Shown piece by piece: positions 61,319 to 64,000 of a DNA stretch of 64,000 nt. The DNA is taken from NCBI GenBank assembly GCA_958296065.1, contig CATQHX010000073.1, positions 1 through 64,000 of the forward strand. The letters run 5' to 3'. The notes below the pieces were generated by a model that was given only the letters and a program-made list of their open reading frames with translations, ran no database searches and was not told where the DNA came from. The DNA is from Vicinamibacterales bacterium. Lineage in GTDB: Bacteria > Acidobacteriota > Vicinamibacteria > Vicinamibacterales > UBA8438. The translations under genes and the position numbers were made by a program. Every line of letters starts with the position of its first letter. The first letter of the stretch is position 1.

Positions 61319-62818
61319 CTATGCGACCGTCAACCGCACGAGGCGATCGGCCCGATCGGCCCGGTCCAGATCGCGGCAGGTCGCGACGATCTCCTCGAAG
61401 CGGGCCGCGGAGACGGGGATGCCGGGGACGACATCGCCGATGCGGCGCACCTGCTCGTCGAAGTCCCAGATGAACTCGCGCCCGGTGGACTGCTTCGTGT
61501 AGCTCCGCCCGTCCTTCGTGAAGATGGTGATGCGGGGCCCGAACAGCGTCATCTCGTGCGAGGGAATGAGCGTGACCCGGGTCATGAGGTCGAGCACCTC
61601 CGGCGGGTCCGGCTCCCCCGCCAGCAGGGGAAAGCCGCGCCGCACGACCCCATACGCGGTGTGGTACCGCGTACTGCCCACCGTGGCCTCGCCGAGGTCC
61701 TCGCGCCGGACCGGGAAGGCGGGACTGGGATATTGCGTCTCCAGCCAGTTCACCACCGCCTCGACGCGGTCGACGTCCTCGTAGCGGATGTCCTGCTCCT
61801 CGCAGAGCTGCGCCGTGACGTCGACGTGCGCGATGTTGTACCCGGCGGTGGAGTAGATGCGGTAGAGCGTCTCCAGGAACAGCCATTCCTCGCCCAGCCC
61901 CGCGGTGAGCGCATCCAGGCTGGTCCGGGTATCGCCGACGAAGCTGTAGGTGAGCTCGCCCCGGTTGTTGCCGGCATACGCGTGATAGAAGCCGGCATCG
62001 CCCTCCAGGGCCGCCTCGCCCGCCTGTCTGCCCTGCCGCGCCAGCGCCACCGCGAGCAGGGCGTTACGCGCCGCGGCGCTCTCCCGCAGGCCGCGGCTCT
62101 CGAGATTGCCGCCCGCCAGGTTGACGCAGAGGCCGATGGCGTTCGTCAGCTCGTCCTCGGTGAGGCGCATGACCTTCGCCGCCGCCACGACGGAGCCGAA
62201 GATGCCGAAGACCGGGCCGGCGTGAAAGCCGCGCGCCATCATCGTCGGAATGAAGTCGGCGGCCATCCGCTCCATGACCTCGTACCCGGCGACCATCCCA
62301 AGGAGGTAGTCGCGGCCGGAGGCCCCCTCCGCCTCCGCGGCCGCGAAGGCGGAGGGGACGATGCACGTGCCGGGATGCGTGAGCATGCGGAACGTGTCCC
62401 ACTTGCCGCCGGCCAGCATCAGCTCGGCGTTGGCGAAGACGGCGCCCGCCTTCGTGGCCGTTGCGCCGTCCACCATGACGGTGACGCCGTTCGGCACACC
62501 CGCCTCTTCTCGAGTAGTGAGCTCGATGGCGTCACGGCCCGCCGGGAGTTGCGAGCCGAGCAGCGCCGACGCGACGTTGTGAAGCGTCAGCCCCTTGGCG
62601 CGGTCGACCACCGCGGGCGGGAGATCCTCGTACCCCAGTCCGACGACCCACCGCGCGAACTGCCGGCTGATCGATGCGGCCGGGTCGCTTCGTGAAGCGC
62701 CGCCCGGTTGTGTCTGCCGCACGCTCAGCGGGAACGGCATTGCGGCGCCGCTTCCCAGAAAGCCGCCGGCAGCGAACGCGCTCTGCAACAGGTTCCGCCG
62801 AGTCAGTCCAGCTCTCAT
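61319..62818 (-). CDS. Tat-exported MmgE/PrpD-family protein
   Basis: A 499-residue protein of the MmgE/PrpD fold (2-methylcitrate dehydratase, cis-aconitate decarboxylase relatives). It has a twin-arginine signal (LTRRNLLQSAFAAGGFLGSG). Family landmarks are VDRAKGLTLHNVASALLG, FANAELMLAGGKWD, HPGTCIVPSAFAAAEAEGAS, GYEVMERMAADF, RGFHAGPVFGIFGSVVAAAK and SFVGDTRTSLDAL. Export is unusual for this fold, though copies in Acidobacteria and Planctomycetes carry such signals. The substrate is unknown; the reaction is probably dehydration or isomerisation of a carboxylate. Confidence 0.86.
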   Translation of the reverse strand: MRAGLTRRNLLQSAFAAGGFLGSGAAMPFPLSVRQTQPGGASRSDPAASISRQFARWVVGLGYEDLPPAVVDRAKGLTLHNVASALLGSQLPAGRDAIELTTREEAGVPNGVTVMVDGATATKAGAVFANAELMLAGGKWDTFRMLTHPGTCIVPSAFAAAEAEGASGRDYLLGMVAGYEVMERMAADFIPTMMARGFHAGPVFGIFGSVVAAAKVMRLTEDELTNAIGLCVNLAGGNLESRGLRESAAARNALLAVALARQGRQAGEAALEGDAGFYHAYAGNNRGELTYSFVGDTRTSLDALTAGLGEEWLFLETLYRIYSTAGYNIAHVDVTAQLCEEQDIRYEDVDRVEAVVNWLETQYPSPAFPVRREDLGEATVGSTRYHTAYGVVRRGFPLLAGEPDPPEVLDLMTRVTLIPSHEMTLFGPRITIFTKDGRSYTKQSTGREFIWDFDEQVRRIGDVVPGIPVSAARFEEIVATCRDLDRADRADRLVRLTVA

Positions 62819-62877
62819 GGTGGAGCGACGCTATCATCGGCGGATCCGGTAATCAAGATCGCCGTCGGATCCCGTGA

Positions 62878-63273
62878 TCAAGCCGATTCGGCATCGAACT
62901 TCTCGATGAAGCCGAGGCGCTGCATCCGCCCGAAGTCGTTGTCCAGCGACCAGACGGGCAGTCCGCGGTCGACAGAGATCGCCGCGATCAGGAGATCGCC
63001 GACACCGAATCGCTGACCACGCTCGCCGGCCAGTCGAACCCAACCATCGATACGGTCCCAGGTCGAATCGGTCGGAAAGAGGACCGGCAAGCCGGACAGC
63101 GCGCGCCGCAGGCGAGGCTCCTGCGCGCGCGACACACCGCTCAGCAGTTCCACACGCACCGGGATCGGCAAGGCCACTTCGTCGCCGTCTAGAAGGCCGT
63201 CCAGACGGCGACCGGCGGCGGAATCGCGCGCACGCAGCGCAGCTATCCAGACCGAGGTATCGACGCAGATCAT
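62878..63273 (-). CDS. vapC: VapC-type PIN-domain toxin
   Basis: A 131-residue PIN-domain ribonuclease. The acidic active-site residues are in ICVDTSVWIAAL (D5), PVRVELLSG, FGVGDLLIAA and SLDNDFGRM. It cleaves RNA, usually tRNA or rRNA, when freed from its antitoxin. The ATG overlaps the antitoxin stop (ATGA). All expected acidic residues are present, so the pair looks intact. Confidence 0.9.
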   Translation of the reverse strand: MICVDTSVWIAALRARDSAAGRRLDGLLDGDEVALPIPVRVELLSGVSRAQEPRLRRALSGLPVLFPTDSTWDRIDGWVRLAGERGQRFGVGDLLIAAISVDRGLPVWSLDNDFGRMQRLGFIEKFDAESA

Positions 63274-63470
63274 CGGCGCGGACGGCGGCGGGAGCGGGCG
63301 GTGTCGACGTCCAGGGTCACAGACCCCAGGAGAGCCCTGAGTTCGTCGATTCGCTTCCTGCGTATCAGCTCGCGTAGGGAGAGCACGACGGTATCGGTCT
63401 TCGACTTGAATCCGAGCAGCCGTTGCGCTTCGTCGAGCAGGCCCGCCGGAAGATCCAACGTGGTGCGCAT
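63270..63470 (-). CDS. vapB: VapB-type antitoxin
   Basis: A 66-residue antitoxin with a ribbon-helix-helix-like N-terminus (MRTTLDLPAGLLDEAQRLLG, KSKTDTVVLSLRELIRRKR) of the VapB family. The C-terminal tail (LGSVTLDVDTARSRRRPRR) should wrap around the VapC toxin. It would also repress its own operon. It directly precedes vapC with a 4-base overlap. Confidence 0.87.
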   Translation of the reverse strand: MRTTLDLPAGLLDEAQRLLGFKSKTDTVVLSLRELIRRKRIDELRALLGSVTLDVDTARSRRRPRR

Positions 63471-63681
63471 ACGTTCATCCTACATCGCTATGCGCACGGA
63501 CGCATTATTCCTCGTCGCGATGCGTGCAGCCGCCCGCGTGGTGCCGTCTTCCCTCGTGACCGACGACAGCTTCGATCCTGCCCCCGGGATCGACCAGGGG
63601 CGGATTCCGGGCGGATTCCCCGCTGTCCGCCGGGGCAGACATGTAGACTACGGGAGTTCCGGCCAAACAGGGGGTGGCGAG

Positions 63682-64000
63682 ATGATCTCGATGAACGATT
63701 TCCTCCGACGTCTGGCGGCAACCACGGCGGCGGCAACGCTGGGCGTCGCTGTCGGCCTCACCGACCGGGTGGCTCTCGCCGCAGCGCAGCCGGCACAGGA
63801 CGGCATCCATTCCGCCGAACAGGCCGAAAACGGCCGCGCCGTCTACACGCGGAGCTGCGCCATCTGCCATCGAACGGATCTTCAGGGCAACTTCGAGTCT
63901 CCGCCGCTGGCCGGCCCCAACTTCCTGACCTTCTGGGGGGACCGCACCCCGCAGGAGCTGGTCGAGCGCATCCGGGTCACGATGCCCCCCGACCGGCCGG
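63682..64000 (+). CDS. Exported c-type cytochrome (3' end outside window)
   Basis: An ATG at 63682 opens a frame that runs to the window end (106 codons, truncated). It has a signal region (LAATTAAATLGVAVGLTD) and a heme c motif CAICH (YTRSCAICHRTDLQGN), followed by PPLAGPNFLTFWGDRTPQEL and IRVTMPPDRP, as in class I cytochromes or the cytochrome domain of PQQ dehydrogenases. A GGGGGTGG sequence precedes the start. An ATG nine bases later is an alternative start. Confidence 0.82.
   Translation, partial: MISMNDFLRRLAATTAAATLGVAVGLTDRVALAAAQPAQDGIHSAEQAENGRAVYTRSCAICHRTDLQGNFESPPLAGPNFLTFWGDRTPQELVERIRVTMPPDRP

Noticed and set aside
1..64000. CRISPR arrays, insertion sequences and integrase genes
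   Set aside because: No regularly spaced repeats and no transposase or integrase motifs were found in any frame examined.

Overview
The window is a GC-rich bacterial chromosome segment with long antisense open frames and many exported proteins. The gene content fits Acidobacteriota, probably a Vicinamibacteria-type or host-associated lineage. Markers are VWFA-related proteins of the acidobacterial type, DUF6152 and DUF6644 proteins, exported ankyrin proteins, a 'PDLxGI'-type exported protein, CocE and MmgE/PrpD hydrolases, and cytochrome c'-like proteins. This placement is inferred from families, not from a marker gene. I found no rRNA, tRNA or CRISPR array and no intact mobile element.

Layout. 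1-3.7 kb: partial ankyrin protein, propionyl-CoA synthetase, a frameshifted nucleotidyltransferase. 3.7-12 kb: VOC proteins, an AttEFGH-like cassette (ATPase, double FtsX permease, AttH/CrtC-like secreted protein), a VWFA protein and an acyl-CoA synthetase. 12-16.8 kb: a neutral ceramidase-type hydrolase overlapping a CREST-superfamily membrane ceramidase homologue, then a membrane protein and an Omp85/TamA-like barrel on the other strand. 16.9-21.3 kb: DUF6152/DUF6644/cytochrome genes and a GyrI-like protein. 21.4-25.2 kb: response regulator, histidine kinase and PepSY membrane protein with GTGA/ATGA overlaps. 25.3-29.4 kb: a second DUF6152 protein, a cytochrome-like lipoprotein, an NHL propeller and a class C beta-lactamase-like hydrolase.

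29.5-38.6 kb is the most unusual region. It is a block of minus-strand genes that looks less GC-rich than its flanks. It carries two overlapping Crp/Fnr regulators, a histidine kinase and response regulator, and then a lasso-peptide biosynthesis operon ordered precursor A, protease B2, cyclase C, leader-binding B1, followed by an unrecognised membrane protein. The precursor (33936-34085, GTG start, 49 residues) is easy to miss. It has the canonical YxxP...G...T leader signature and a 19-residue core, GCMGMCVDGESGGMTWVVP, with two cysteines inside the predicted G1-D8 macrolactam ring. No exporter gene is next to it.

38.8-48.5 kb: ankyrin protein, DUF6351 protein, Tat-exported class V aminotransferase-fold protein, DUF2490, NIPSNAP, MBL-fold and double lipocalin-like proteins. 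48.8-53 kb: an SbcD-like phosphoesterase with a YhaN/SbcC-like ATPase that has a central membrane hairpin, and an M28 peptidase. 53.3-56.2 kb: a nitrate/sulfonate/taurine-type ABC importer. 56.5-64 kb: PHP protein, remains of a Phd/PIN toxin-antitoxin pair fused to the end of a VWFA gene, CocE hydrolase, MmgE/PrpD protein, an intact VapBC pair and the start of a cytochrome c gene.
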